Source: Caulobacter vibrioides | GTDB lineage: Bacteria; Pseudomonadota; Alphaproteobacteria; Caulobacterales; Caulobacteraceae | Length of the DNA stretch: 64,000 bases | Assembly (NCBI GenBank): GCA_001449105.1 | Contig: LNIY01000076.1 | Coordinates: 1 to 64,000, forward strand | Reading direction: 5' to 3' | Shown here: one piece after another, positions 56,589 to 64,000 of the stretch | How positions within the stretch are numbered: the stretch's first letter is position 1 | How the letters are laid out: each line of letters starts with the position of its first letter | The notes under the pieces: generated by a model | Databases searched by the model: none | What the model saw: only the letters and a program-made list of their open reading frames with translations | What the model was told of the DNA's origin: nothing | Translations under genes and position numbers: made by a program

Positions 56589-56837
56589 GGCGGTGGTCTT
56601 TCGTCCCGTATGATTGGTTCGGAGCCGTCGGCCCCGTGAGACGCACCATCGCAGGCCGAAGCTGAACCGAGCCGTCAGGTCGTTCGACAGAATTCGTTCA
56701 TGTTGGAAATTTTTCGGGAGATGGTGATTTTTCTCCTGAGGTCGTGGTGCGCAAATTCACAACCTTGAGGCGCGGCAATGGTCTAGGATGCGTCGATGGC
56801 GCGGCCCGCAACACCGCGTCGGGGAGGGGACCGACCC

Positions 56838-58268
56838 ATGAGGAAGATCGTGATCGCGACGGCCGCCGCCGTCGCCCTGGGCGCCGGCCTGGCCGGCTGC
56901 GGCAAGGCGCCGGAGGCGCCGCCCAAGACCGAGGCGCTGCTCGACGTGGCCGTCATCACGCCGGTGCCGCTGCCGACCACGGCCGACTATCCGGTGGCCG
57001 CGGCCACGATCAACGGCTGGATCGCCAACGCCGACACGGCCGCGATGCGCAACCACGCCTGGCAGATCTGGCGGGCCATGGCCCAGCCCTCGGGCCAGTC
57101 GTTCAACGGCCAGTCGCTGCCGATCTGGGAAACCTGGGCCGGCACCAACGACGTCTTCCCGCCCGCCGCGCCGGCGACCGCGTCGACCCCCGGCGCCGTC
57201 GGCGCCGCGGCCGCCACGACCGTGGCCCAGCGCGTGGCCGCCCCGCGCAAGCTGCGGGTCTTCCAGCAGCCCAACCAGTTCCACCATGGCCGCGGCGGGA
57301 TCACGCCGACCAAGTTCGACACCACGGTGACCTCGTTCAACAAGTTCAGCCCCGAGGCGGCGACCTTCCTCGACGGCTCGCATCCGGGTCCGGGCGGGGT
57401 GTCCTACCGCTACTCCAGCACGTCGGACATGCAGAAGCTGAACACCTCGTGGCCGGCGGGCACGACGCCCCAGGATCGCGGCGTTCAGGAATTCCCGGTG
57501 CGCGGCATCGAGCTGAAGCCGGTGTTCGGCCTGGTCCACGCCAAGGGCCTGACGCCGCAGCCGCTGTGGCAGGGGCCGGCGGCCTCGACCAACGCCCAGA
57601 ACCCCGAACCCCAGACCTGGACCACCTGCGTGCTGGTGGCGCCGACGGGCCAGGGCCCGGTGCGCCCGGCCACCCCGCGCGAGATCGCCAGCATCCGCGA
57701 CCCGGGCGCCTGCAAGACCTTCCTGTGGGCGCCGATGAGCACCTTCTATTCGGTCAAGCTCAGCGCCGCCGAGGCCCAGGACTACAACACCGCCAACGGC
57801 CTGACCGGCGCCGACGCGGCCGTGGCCGGCGACTTCGCCGTGCTGCAGGCCATGCACGTCAACAGCAAGGAAATCCCGTTCTGGACCTGGCAGACCTTCT
57901 GGTGGCAGCCGGGCGCCGACACCCCGAACGGCTTCCCGGGCAGCAAGCAGGGCCAGCCGGCCAGCCTGACCGGGCCGTGGACCAACTACGCCACCTGCAC
58001 GGCCTACGACCAGACGACCACCCAGGGCGGCTCGACCATGACCGTCTGCTTCAACCCCTACCTGGAGACCAGCACCGGCATACCGGCCGGCATCACCTCC
58101 AACTGCATGAGCTGCCACGGCGTGGCGGTGATCACGGCCGGCAACGCGCCCTATCCGGCCGACTATCGCAAACCGATCGCGTTCTTCAGCGACCCGCTCT
58201 ACTTCACGACCAGCAACACCCACGCCGACTTCTCGTGGGCGCTGGCCGGCAATTCCGACCCGAACTGA
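56838..58268 (+). CDS. Lipoprotein with one C-terminal c-type heme motif
   Basis: 476 residues from the ATG at 56838 (GGGGAGGGGA upstream). Lipobox LAGC near residue 20. The main body is beta-rich with many aromatic residues (FWTWQTFWWQPGAD) and resembles large secreted hypothetical proteins. Near the C-terminus (about 430) is SNCMSCHGVA, a CxxCH heme c site, but no cytochrome c fold with a clear axial Met ligand was recognised. It may be a periplasmic redox or electron-transfer protein; the substrate is unknown. Followed by a GC-rich hairpin. Confidence 0.75.
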   Translation: MRKIVIATAAAVALGAGLAGCGKAPEAPPKTEALLDVAVITPVPLPTTADYPVAAATINGWIANADTAAMRNHAWQIWRAMAQPSGQSFNGQSLPIWETWAGTNDVFPPAAPATASTPGAVGAAAATTVAQRVAAPRKLRVFQQPNQFHHGRGGITPTKFDTTVTSFNKFSPEAATFLDGSHPGPGGVSYRYSSTSDMQKLNTSWPAGTTPQDRGVQEFPVRGIELKPVFGLVHAKGLTPQPLWQGPAASTNAQNPEPQTWTTCVLVAPTGQGPVRPATPREIASIRDPGACKTFLWAPMSTFYSVKLSAAEAQDYNTANGLTGADAAVAGDFAVLQAMHVNSKEIPFWTWQTFWWQPGADTPNGFPGSKQGQPASLTGPWTNYATCTAYDQTTTQGGSTMTVCFNPYLETSTGIPAGITSNCMSCHGVAVITAGNAPYPADYRKPIAFFSDPLYFTTSNTHADFSWALAGNSDPN

Positions 58269-58276
58269 CGTCTCCT

Positions 58277-58301
58277 GCGCCCGCTCCCTCGGGGCGGGCG
58301 C
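58277..58301 (+). terminator. GC-rich hairpin after the heme lipoprotein gene
   Basis: An 11-bp stem with one G-T pair (58277-58287 with 58291-58301), three-base loop; only a weak pyrimidine-rich tail follows. Confidence 0.55.
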
Positions 58302-58317
58302 TTCCTTCCCGATCTCG

Positions 58318-58342
58318 CGCAACCGCATGCTGCGTCGCGGCA
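58318..58342 (+). promoter_or_regulatory. Element upstream of mcd shared with ccr
   Basis: CGCAACC (58318-58324), GC, then ATGCTGCGTCGC (58327-58338), with the inverted repeat TGCTGC-GTC-GCGGCA. It differs from the ccr element by two extra bases and one substitution and lies about 70 bp before the ATG. Confidence 0.55.
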
Positions 58343-58409
58343 TTGCTCGCAGGTGCGAAAGAGATCAGAGTGCCGGAAAACATAAGTACGGCGCAGGGGA
58401 GTTGAGAGC

Positions 58410-60101
58410 ATGACCGACGCGGTCGCCAAGGAATCCGCCTCCCTGGTCCTGCCGGGCCTGACCGGCCTGCTGCGCGAGGCGGCGACCTCAGCCCAGACCT
58501 TCGTCGCCGAGGCCAGGCCCGCCGTGAAGGCCGCCATCGCCGGCGCCGACGGCAAGATCGACCGCAAGCTCGCCGACGCCCAGCAGCACGCCGTCCACGG
58601 CTTTGGCTGGTACGCCGCCTATGCCGAGCTGATGAACCAGGTCGCCGGCTGGGCCGAGCGGCTGGAGGTCGAGGGGCGGCTTGGCGAGATCGAGGCCCTG
58701 CTGGCCCAGCTGCTGTTCTCCGAATACGCCGCCCAGCTGATCGGCGGCGTGCCGATGAACCAGGGCGAGATCGTCCGCCCCGCCCACCTGGTCACCGACC
58801 GCGCGGTGATGAACCGCCTGTTCTCGAACGGCATCATGAAGCTGATGGTCGAGGGCGGGACGCAAGGCGTGAAGACCCGCCTGGCCCAGCGCCTGGCCGA
58901 GGCGCGCGGCCGCCCGACCCTGGAGCACACCGGTCTCGACGAGACCTTCGAAATGATCCGCGACCAGTTCCACGCCTTCGCCGAGGAGAAGGTCACGCCC
59001 TTCGCCCATGAGTGGCACCTGAAGGACCAGCTGATCCCGATCGAGCTGGTCGAGGAGCTGGGCGCGCTGGGCGTCTTCGGCCTGACCATTCCGGAAGAGT
59101 TCGGCGGCAGCGGCATGGGCAAGACCGCCATGTGCGTGGTCTCCGAAGAGCTGTCGCGGGCCTGGATCGGCGTGGGCTCGCTGGCCACCCGCTCGGAGAT
59201 CGCCGGCGAGCTGATCCTGACCGGCGGAACGGAGGCGCAGAAGCAGTATTGGCTGCCGAAGATCGCCTCGGCCGAGATCCTGCCGACGGCCGTCTTCACT
59301 GAGCCCAATACCGGCTCGGACCTCGGCTCCCTGCGCACCCGCGCCGTGCTGGAGGGCGACGCCTATGTGGTGACCGGGAACAAGACCTGGATCACCCACG
59401 CCGCCCGCGCCGACGTCATGACCCTGCTGGTCCGCACCGATCCGGCCACCAGCGACTATCGCGGCCTGTCCATGCTGTTGGCCCCCAAGCCGCGCGGCGT
59501 GGAGGGAGACGACTTCCCCGCCGAGGGCATGAGCGGCGGCGAGATCGGCGTCATCGGCTATCGCGGCATGAAAGAGTACGAGCTCGCCTTCGACGGCTTT
59601 TCCGTGCCCGCCGAGAACCTGCTGGGCGGCGCGCCCGGCCATGGGTTCAAACAACTGATGGCCACCTTCGAGAGCGCCCGCATCCAGACGGCGGCGCGGG
59701 CCGTGGGCGTGGCCCAGGCGGCGCTGGAGGCGGGGCTGTCCTATGCGCTGGACCGCAAGCAGTTCGGCGACGCGATCTTCGCCTTCCCCCGGGTGCACAA
59801 CAAGCTGGCCATGATGGCCGCCGAGATCATGGGCGTGCGCCAGCTGACCTATTTCGCCGCCCGCCAGAAGGACGAGGGCAAGCGCTGCGACCTGGAGGCC
59901 GGCATGGCCAAGCTGGTCGCCGCCCGGGTGGCCTGGGCCGCCGCCGACAACGCCCTGCAGATCCACGGCGGCAACGGCTTCGCCATGGAGTACGCCGCCA
60001 GCCGCCTGCTGGCCGACGCCCGCATCCTCAACATCTTCGAGGGGGCCGGCGAGATCCAGGCCCAGGTCATCGCGCGCCGTCTGCTGGAAGACGGGAACTA
60101 A
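58410..60101 (+). CDS. mcd: Long-form acyl-CoA dehydrogenase, probable methylsuccinyl-CoA dehydrogenase
   Basis: 563 residues. Residues 1-150 are a helical domain absent from ordinary acyl-CoA dehydrogenases but typical of methylsuccinyl-CoA dehydrogenase (Mcd, about 550 residues), the ethylmalonyl-CoA pathway step to mesaconyl-CoA. The acyl-CoA dehydrogenase core follows: PEEFGGSGMGKTAMCV, TEPNTGSDLGSLRTRA, AADNALQIHGGNGFAMEY. It shares an upstream element with ccr, supporting the assignment. A 4-fold chemical distinction from other long acyl-CoA dehydrogenases cannot be made by eye. Confidence 0.85.
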   Translation: MTDAVAKESASLVLPGLTGLLREAATSAQTFVAEARPAVKAAIAGADGKIDRKLADAQQHAVHGFGWYAAYAELMNQVAGWAERLEVEGRLGEIEALLAQLLFSEYAAQLIGGVPMNQGEIVRPAHLVTDRAVMNRLFSNGIMKLMVEGGTQGVKTRLAQRLAEARGRPTLEHTGLDETFEMIRDQFHAFAEEKVTPFAHEWHLKDQLIPIELVEELGALGVFGLTIPEEFGGSGMGKTAMCVVSEELSRAWIGVGSLATRSEIAGELILTGGTEAQKQYWLPKIASAEILPTAVFTEPNTGSDLGSLRTRAVLEGDAYVVTGNKTWITHAARADVMTLLVRTDPATSDYRGLSMLLAPKPRGVEGDDFPAEGMSGGEIGVIGYRGMKEYELAFDGFSVPAENLLGGAPGHGFKQLMATFESARIQTAARAVGVAQAALEAGLSYALDRKQFGDAIFAFPRVHNKLAMMAAEIMGVRQLTYFAARQKDEGKRCDLEAGMAKLVAARVAWAAADNALQIHGGNGFAMEYAASRLLADARILNIFEGAGEIQAQVIARRLLEDGN

Positions 60102-60168
60102 GTCGTTCCACCGACACTTTTGCTTCGATTGTGCCGCTTGCGGCGATCACCTAGGGTCCGGGCCCTGG

Positions 60169-61263
60169 ATGCGCATCGCCCTGCCGGGCGGCCATCATCG
60201 AGGGGAGTTTCAGACGGTGCAGTCGGCGGCCAGCCTCCTGGAGGCTGTGGATTGGGACAACCACCTGCTGGGCCCGCGCGAGGCCTGGCCGGCGCCGTTG
60301 AAGCTCGTCGTCAACTCGCTGCTGGGGTCGCCGGAGTCGATGTACCTCGTCTGGGGTCCCGAGCGGATCTTCATGTTCAACGACGCCTACCGGCCGATCC
60401 TCGGGCCGCGGCTTGAGGCGGCGCAAGGCGCGCGGTTCGAGGACCTGTGGGCCGACGCCTGGCCCAGCGTCCGGCCGTTCTTCCTCAAGGCCGAGGCCGG
60501 CGAGGCCTCTCGCGTCGTCGACCTCTACATCCCCATGGCCCGCTACGGCGAGACCGAGGACACCTGGTGGACCTTCTCCTACACGCCGGTGCGCGACGAC
60601 GACGGATCGGTGCCGGGGGTGCTGTGCATCACCAACGAGACCTCCGACAAGATCCGGGCCGAGGCCGCCCACGCCGAGGCCGTGGCCCAGCAGGAGCTGC
60701 TGAACCACGAGCTCAGCCACCGGGTGAAGAACATCATGTCGATGGTCCAGGCCATCGCCGCCCAGAGCCTGAAGGCCGTGCAGGACAAGGGCGCGGTCCG
60801 CGCCTTCGAGGATCGCCTGATCGCCCTGGGCCACGCCCACGACGTCCTGCTGCAGCACCAGTGGCGGCCGGCCTCGGTGCGCTCGGTGATTGGGCCGATG
60901 CTGGCCCTGCACGACGGCCGCGGCCAGTTCGTGGTCGAGGGTCCCAACGTGCTGCTGGCCGCCGACGCCAGCCTGTCGCTGTCGCTGCTGCTGCATGAGC
61001 TGGCCACCAACGCGGCCAAGTACGGGGCGCTGTCGGTCGAGGCCGGACGGGTGTCGCTGAACTGGGCGATCGAGGGCGAGCGCTTCGTGCTCGACTGGCG
61101 CGAGGCCGGCGGGCCGCCCGCCACCGCGCCGGCGCGCAAGGGCTTCGGCTCGCGCCTCATCGCCTCGGGCTTGCGGGCCACGCGCGAGGCCGAGCTGGTC
61201 TATGCGCCGCACGGCTTCTCGGCCCGCTTCACCGCCCCGCTGGAGCGGATGACGCGGGACTAG
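60169..61263 (+). CDS. HWE-family sensor histidine kinase
   Basis: 364 residues from the ATG at 60169. N-terminal PAS-like domain (about 20-155), no membrane helix, so a soluble sensor. HWE kinase domain: phospho-acceptor His in LNHELSHRVKNIMSMVQAIA near 183, N-box HELATNAAKYGAL near 280, and the WxE motif in DWREAGGP near 308 that gives the family its name. HWE kinases are widespread in alphaproteobacteria, often in light or general-stress signalling. No response regulator is adjacent. Confidence 0.92.
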   Translation: MRIALPGGHHRGEFQTVQSAASLLEAVDWDNHLLGPREAWPAPLKLVVNSLLGSPESMYLVWGPERIFMFNDAYRPILGPRLEAAQGARFEDLWADAWPSVRPFFLKAEAGEASRVVDLYIPMARYGETEDTWWTFSYTPVRDDDGSVPGVLCITNETSDKIRAEAAHAEAVAQQELLNHELSHRVKNIMSMVQAIAAQSLKAVQDKGAVRAFEDRLIALGHAHDVLLQHQWRPASVRSVIGPMLALHDGRGQFVVEGPNVLLAADASLSLSLLLHELATNAAKYGALSVEAGRVSLNWAIEGERFVLDWREAGGPPATAPARKGFGSRLIASGLRATREAELVYAPHGFSARFTAPLERMTRD

Positions 61264-61286
61264 ATCCTCCCCCGCTGGGGGAGGGT
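61264..61286. repeat. Remnant of a family A repeat
   Basis: ATCCTCCCCCGCTGGGGGAG GG is one arm of the family A unit directly after the kinase stop; the partner arm is missing. Confidence 0.6.
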
Positions 61287-61891
61287 CAGACGCGCGGCGC
61301 CCAGCCGGAGGCGATCAGGGCGACCTGCTTGTCCATGGCCGCCGACATCTCCCCGGCGGAGGCGCCGCGAGCGGCGGCCATCCGATAGTTCGAGGCGTAG
61401 CAGGCCTTGAGCACTTCCACCGTCAGGACCAGGTCGAGATCCCCGCGCACGTCGCCGCGCGCCACCCCGTCCTGCAGCACCTGCTCCAGCATGTCCGACA
61501 GCCGCTCGTTACGGCCGTAAGGCGTCACGCCCGGGTCGTTGCTGGGGCTGTAGGAGGCGGCGATATGGGCCAGGAAGAGCCGCACCCGCTTGGTCTCGAA
61601 CTCGTAATGGATGGCGAAGATCGAGCACAGCCGGTCGGCCGTGGAGCCGCGCAGGAACGGCAGCACCCGGTCGAATTCGGCATAAAGGTCGCCCAGGCGC
61701 CGTTCCATCACGTGGCTGAGCACCTCGGCCTTTGAAGCGAAGGTCGTGAAGACGCTGCCCACCGACACGCCCGCCCGTTCGGCGATGGCGCGGATCGTGG
61801 TCTCTTCGTAACCGGTCTCGTTGAACAGGTCTCGCGCGGCTTCGAGCACGCGCTCGCGCGTCGCCTGTTTCTGTTCGTCGCGTACGCCCAC
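61286..61891 (-). CDS. TetR family regulator
   Basis: 201 residues from GTG 61891, preceded by GGAGGGGGAA; an ATG at 61927 is the longer alternative. N-terminal TetR HTH (RERVLEAARDLFNETGY, IRAIAERAGVSVGSVF), then a ligand-binding helical domain ending GWAPRV. It is a paralogue of the next gene, sharing about the same HTH and C-terminal ANYR/SNYR helix. Target genes unknown. Confidence 0.88.
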   Translation of the reverse strand: MGVRDEQKQATRERVLEAARDLFNETGYEETTIRAIAERAGVSVGSVFTTFASKAEVLSHVMERRLGDLYAEFDRVLPFLRGSTADRLCSIFAIHYEFETKRVRLFLAHIAASYSPSNDPGVTPYGRNERLSDMLEQVLQDGVARGDVRGDLDLVLTVEVLKACYASNYRMAAARGASAGEMSAAMDKQVALIASGWAPRV

Positions 61892-61997
61892 GCAGTTCCC
61901 CCTCCGGACACGCAGCGCTGATTTCACACATCGAAACGCACGCCCGACCCCAACGGGCGTATGTCTCGTTCTTATTGTCGTTGACCTGGACGACCGG

Positions 61998-62029
61998 GGG
62001 ACGTTTCCGCCCCCCGGCGGAACCGTCCC
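61998..62029 (-). terminator. Hairpin at the end of the second TetR gene
   Basis: 14-bp arms with one mismatch (61998-62011 and 62016-62029), four-base loop, overlapping the stop of the gene ending at 62029. No T-run. Confidence 0.5.
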
Positions 62030-62676
62030 TAGGCGCGGACGCCGGCGAGGATCAGCTTCAGCTGTTCACGCAGGTGAGCCACCAGGTTTTCGACCGTCCA
62101 GCCGTCGTAGACGGCGCGGCGGTAGTTGGCGACATACACGTCCCAAGCGATCTCGGCCACGAGTTTCGCGTCCACGTCGGCCTTCAGTTCGCCGGCCTGC
62201 ACGCCGCGCTCCAGAGCGTCGGTGATCAGGGCGAACAGGTGCTTGATATCCGTGCGGGCGCGCTTTTCGGCGGCGTCAGAACGGGTCCAGCTGACGGCGA
62301 TGCTGGCTTGCAGCAGCGGCAGTTGCTCCAGGTGGAAGCTGTAGGCCACGCCGAACAGGCCCAGCAGGGCGTCGGCGACGGTTTCGCCTTCGCGGGCGGC
62401 CTGCTTCATCTGGGCGTAGATGACTTCGTAGTCGGCGGTCAGGATCTCGTCGAACAGCTCCGACTTGTCCGAGAACGACGCGAACACCGCGCCGGTCGAC
62501 ATGCCGGCGGCCTGGGCGATGTCACGGATCGTGGCGCCTTCGTAGCCGCGCTCGCTGAACAGGCGGCGGGCGGCCGACAGGACGCGCTCGCGGGTGCGCT
62601 GCTTGGCGAGCGCCCGGCGGGTCAGCTTCACCGGGGTTTCGGAACCGGACTCGATGTTGACGGAAACAAAGCTCAT
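62029..62676 (-). CDS. TetR family regulator, paralogue of the neighbour
   Basis: 215 residues. TetR HTH near 30-75 (RERVLSAARRLFSERGYEGA, IRDIAQAAGMSTGAVFASF), then a helical effector domain ending in EQLKLILAGVRA. It closely parallels the TetR protein encoded just downstream, suggesting tandem duplication. Its ATG overlaps the stop of the small gene at 62673 (ATGA), so they form an operon. Confidence 0.9.
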   Translation of the reverse strand: MSFVSVNIESGSETPVKLTRRALAKQRTRERVLSAARRLFSERGYEGATIRDIAQAAGMSTGAVFASFSDKSELFDEILTADYEVIYAQMKQAAREGETVADALLGLFGVAYSFHLEQLPLLQASIAVSWTRSDAAEKRARTDIKHLFALITDALERGVQAGELKADVDAKLVAEIAWDVYVANYRRAVYDGWTVENLVAHLREQLKLILAGVRA

Positions 62677-62891
62677 GCGGCGGCCTCCAGGCGGGCGAGC
62701 GCGGCTTCGGCGCGCTTCTCAAATTCGATGCAGTACTCGTCGACGACGTTTTGCAGGACGTCGGCGTAGCGGCGGGCGAGATCGCGCCCATCCTGGGCGG
62801 CGTCTCGAAGGTCGGTGATCAGTTGGCGGACTTCCGCGAGAGCTTCGTCTCTCTCGGAAGGGATCGCGGCGAGCCGGGCGCTCTGCGACAT
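62673..62891 (-). CDS. Small helical protein ahead of the TetR gene
   Basis: 72 residues from the ATG at 62891 (GGAGAG nearby upstream); an in-frame ATG at 62966 would give 97 residues. Nearly all helical with heptad spacing: SERDEALAEVRQLITDLRDA, LARRYADVLQNVVDEYCIEF. Coiled-coil protein of unknown role. Four-base overlap with the TetR start implies joint translation and possibly a shared function. Confidence 0.65.
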   Translation of the reverse strand: MSQSARLAAIPSERDEALAEVRQLITDLRDAAQDGRDLARRYADVLQNVVDEYCIEFEKRAEAALARLEAAA

Positions 62892-63201
62892 GACTTCTCT
62901 CTCCAGGCCGGCCGCGGGGAACAAACTGCGCTGAACGATCCGCGGCTTGGCGTCGATCATGTTCAACGAACGCGCACTGTGAATTCAGGTGGGGCCGTCT
63001 ACCCTTGTGTGCAAGGGAATTCAACCCACAAATCGTGCCAAAATCGATCAACCTTGGCTGAAAATGGTTCTATGGTAGCGCTGCTCATTCGTCGATGCGT
63101 CAAATGCGCTCAACGAACACACTCGCCGAACGTGTTTTGCGATTTTGAGGCGAGCGGGGCGGCGCTGGCGTTCGCCAGACGAGCGGCCTAGGTTGAGCGC
63201 C

Positions 63202-63399
63202 ATGGCCAACCTGTTCCAAATCGCCATCCCCATCGCCCTGTTCGCCGTGCTGGCGACGCTGTGCGTCGGGATCTACGCCCTCTTCCGCGGCGGCGACTTC
63301 GGCCGCTCCTATTCCAACCGGCTGATGCGCCTGCGCGTGGTGCTGCAGTTCGTCGCCGTGCTGGTCCTGGTGGCCGCCTTCTGGTGGAGCCACCGGTAA
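63202..63399 (+). CDS. Twin-transmembrane (HIG1-like) protein
   Basis: 65 residues: two membrane helices (about 5-27 and 43-62) joined by the polar loop FRGGDFGRSYSNRLMRLRV. This pattern is typical of the alphaproteobacterial twin-TM family related to mitochondrial HIG1 proteins, which associate with respiratory complexes. ATG 63202. It is 46 bp upstream of the adenosyltransferase gene. Confidence 0.85.
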   Translation: MANLFQIAIPIALFAVLATLCVGIYALFRGGDFGRSYSNRLMRLRVVLQFVAVLVLVAAFWWSHR

Positions 63400-63445
63400 A
63401 GCTGTAGCCGGCTGATTTTGCAGCTTTGTTTCAGGAGGTAACGGC

Positions 63446-64000
63446 GTGGTCGTGCTCAACCGCATCTATACGCGCACCGGCGACAAGGGCTCGACCCGGC
63501 TGTCGACGGGCGAGCCGGTCAGCAAGGCCTCCCTGCGGGTCGAGGCCTATGGCGGCGTCGACGAGACCAACGCCTTTATCGGCGTGGCCCGCCAGCACGC
63601 CGGCGGCGACCCCGAGCTCGACGCCATGCTCGAGCGGATCCAGAACGATCTCTTCGACCTCGGCGCCGACCTGGCCACCCCCGAGCAGAACGAAAAGCCC
63701 GAGTGGGAGCCGCTGCGCGTGATCGAGGCCCAGGTCGAGCGGCTGGAGGCCGAGATCGACCTGGTCAACGAGCGCCTGTCGCCCCTGACCTCGTTCGTGC
63801 TGCCGGCCGGTTCGCCGCTGTCGGCGGCCCTGCACGTGGCCCGCACCGTCTGCCGCCGCGCCGAGCGCACCTGCGTGGCCCTGGCCGCGACCGAAGGCGA
63901 GATCGTCGGCCGGCCGGCGCTGAAATATCTCAATCGCCTGTCGGACCTCTTGTTCGTGGCCGCGAGGCGCGCCAACTCCGACGGCGCGAGCGACGTGCTG
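63446..64000 (+). CDS. PduO-type cob(I)alamin adenosyltransferase, partial at window end
   Basis: 185 residues in the window, open at the 3' end. Start GTG 63446 with CAGGAGGTAACGGC as ribosome site. PduO-type ATR marks: RIYTRTGDKGSTRLSTGE at the N-terminus (ATP binding), GVDETNAFIGVAR, CRRAERTCV near 142 and YLNRLSDLLFVAARRAN near 165. It makes adenosylcobalamin, the cofactor of methylmalonyl-CoA and ethylmalonyl-CoA mutases; the latter is part of the pathway served by ccr and mcd. Confidence 0.93.
   Translation, partial: MVVLNRIYTRTGDKGSTRLSTGEPVSKASLRVEAYGGVDETNAFIGVARQHAGGDPELDAMLERIQNDLFDLGADLATPEQNEKPEWEPLRVIEAQVERLEAEIDLVNERLSPLTSFVLPAGSPLSAALHVARTVCRRAERTCVALAATEGEIVGRPALKYLNRLSDLLFVAARRANSDGASDVL

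Noticed and set aside
56682-56699. Two GTTC half-sites suggesting a LexA box before the heme lipoprotein gene
   Set aside because: They are separated by ten bases, whereas the alphaproteobacterial LexA site needs seven.

Overview
The window is high-GC, densely coded alphaproteobacterial chromosome, most likely Caulobacter or a close relative in the Caulobacteraceae. The evidence is the gene content and order: the F1 ATP synthase operon preceded by a CC_3452-type secreted protein, a short epsilon subunit, the run rppH, polysaccharide deacetylase, ctpA, envC-like, rlmH, rsfS, nadD, proA, then obgE-proB and rplU-rpmA, and a CC0125/CC1285-type lipoprotein. GTG and TTG starts are common. No rRNA, tRNA, CRISPR array, transposase or prophage block was seen.

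Layout. 1-700: a lemA gene (minus strand) loses its last codons at an 8-bp palindrome and is joined head-on to TPM-domain gene pieces on the plus strand, so a rearrangement or assembly junction lies at about 98-105. 800-2700: small membrane or secreted proteins and a lower-GC patch. 2.9-8.1 kb: atpHAGD, a Cys-containing 83-residue protein wedged between atpD and atpC, then atpC. 8.4-20.5 kb: a secreted Ala/Pro-rich protein, two alpha/beta hydrolases (one with a long Lys/Ala/Pro tail) and the housekeeping run listed above. 20.5-30.8 kb: a small membrane protein plus HTH regulator pair, proB-obgE, a sugar-active beta-propeller protein and the L21-L27 operon. 30.8-35.1 kb: a probable metal-permease-like protein beside a His-rich CobW GTPase, then LysE and MAPEG membrane proteins and a KTSC protein. 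35.3-38.9 kb: a four-gene membrane-stress type operon (unknown protein, PspA, YqiJ-like, flotillin).

39-49.2 kb is the most distinctive accessory region. A leaderless parallel-beta-helix protein is divergent from a tightly packed operon encoding a TonB-dependent receptor, an MFS transporter, a RutA-like flavin monooxygenase, an isochorismatase-type amidohydrolase, an atypical M20 protein, a RutF-like flavin reductase and a TauD-type dioxygenase. This looks like a complete uptake and ring-opening pathway for an unidentified, probably nitrogen-containing, organic molecule. The M20 member appears to lack the usual general-base glutamate.

49.5-60.1 kb holds two signature enzymes of the ethylmalonyl-CoA pathway, crotonyl-CoA carboxylase/reductase and a long-form acyl-CoA dehydrogenase that fits methylsuccinyl-CoA dehydrogenase. 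They are 6.6 kb apart but share a nearly identical upstream element containing an interrupted palindrome. Between them lie M20, Rieske oxygenase, CPBP protease, SH3 and single-heme lipoprotein genes. 60.1-64 kb: an HWE histidine kinase, two paralogous TetR regulators, a twin-TM protein and the start of a PduO-type cobalamin adenosyltransferase, whose product serves B12-dependent mutases such as those of the ethylmalonyl-CoA pathway.

Intergenic gaps carry at least four families of palindromic repeats. Some are paired as in REPINs, and one copy is nested inside another family.
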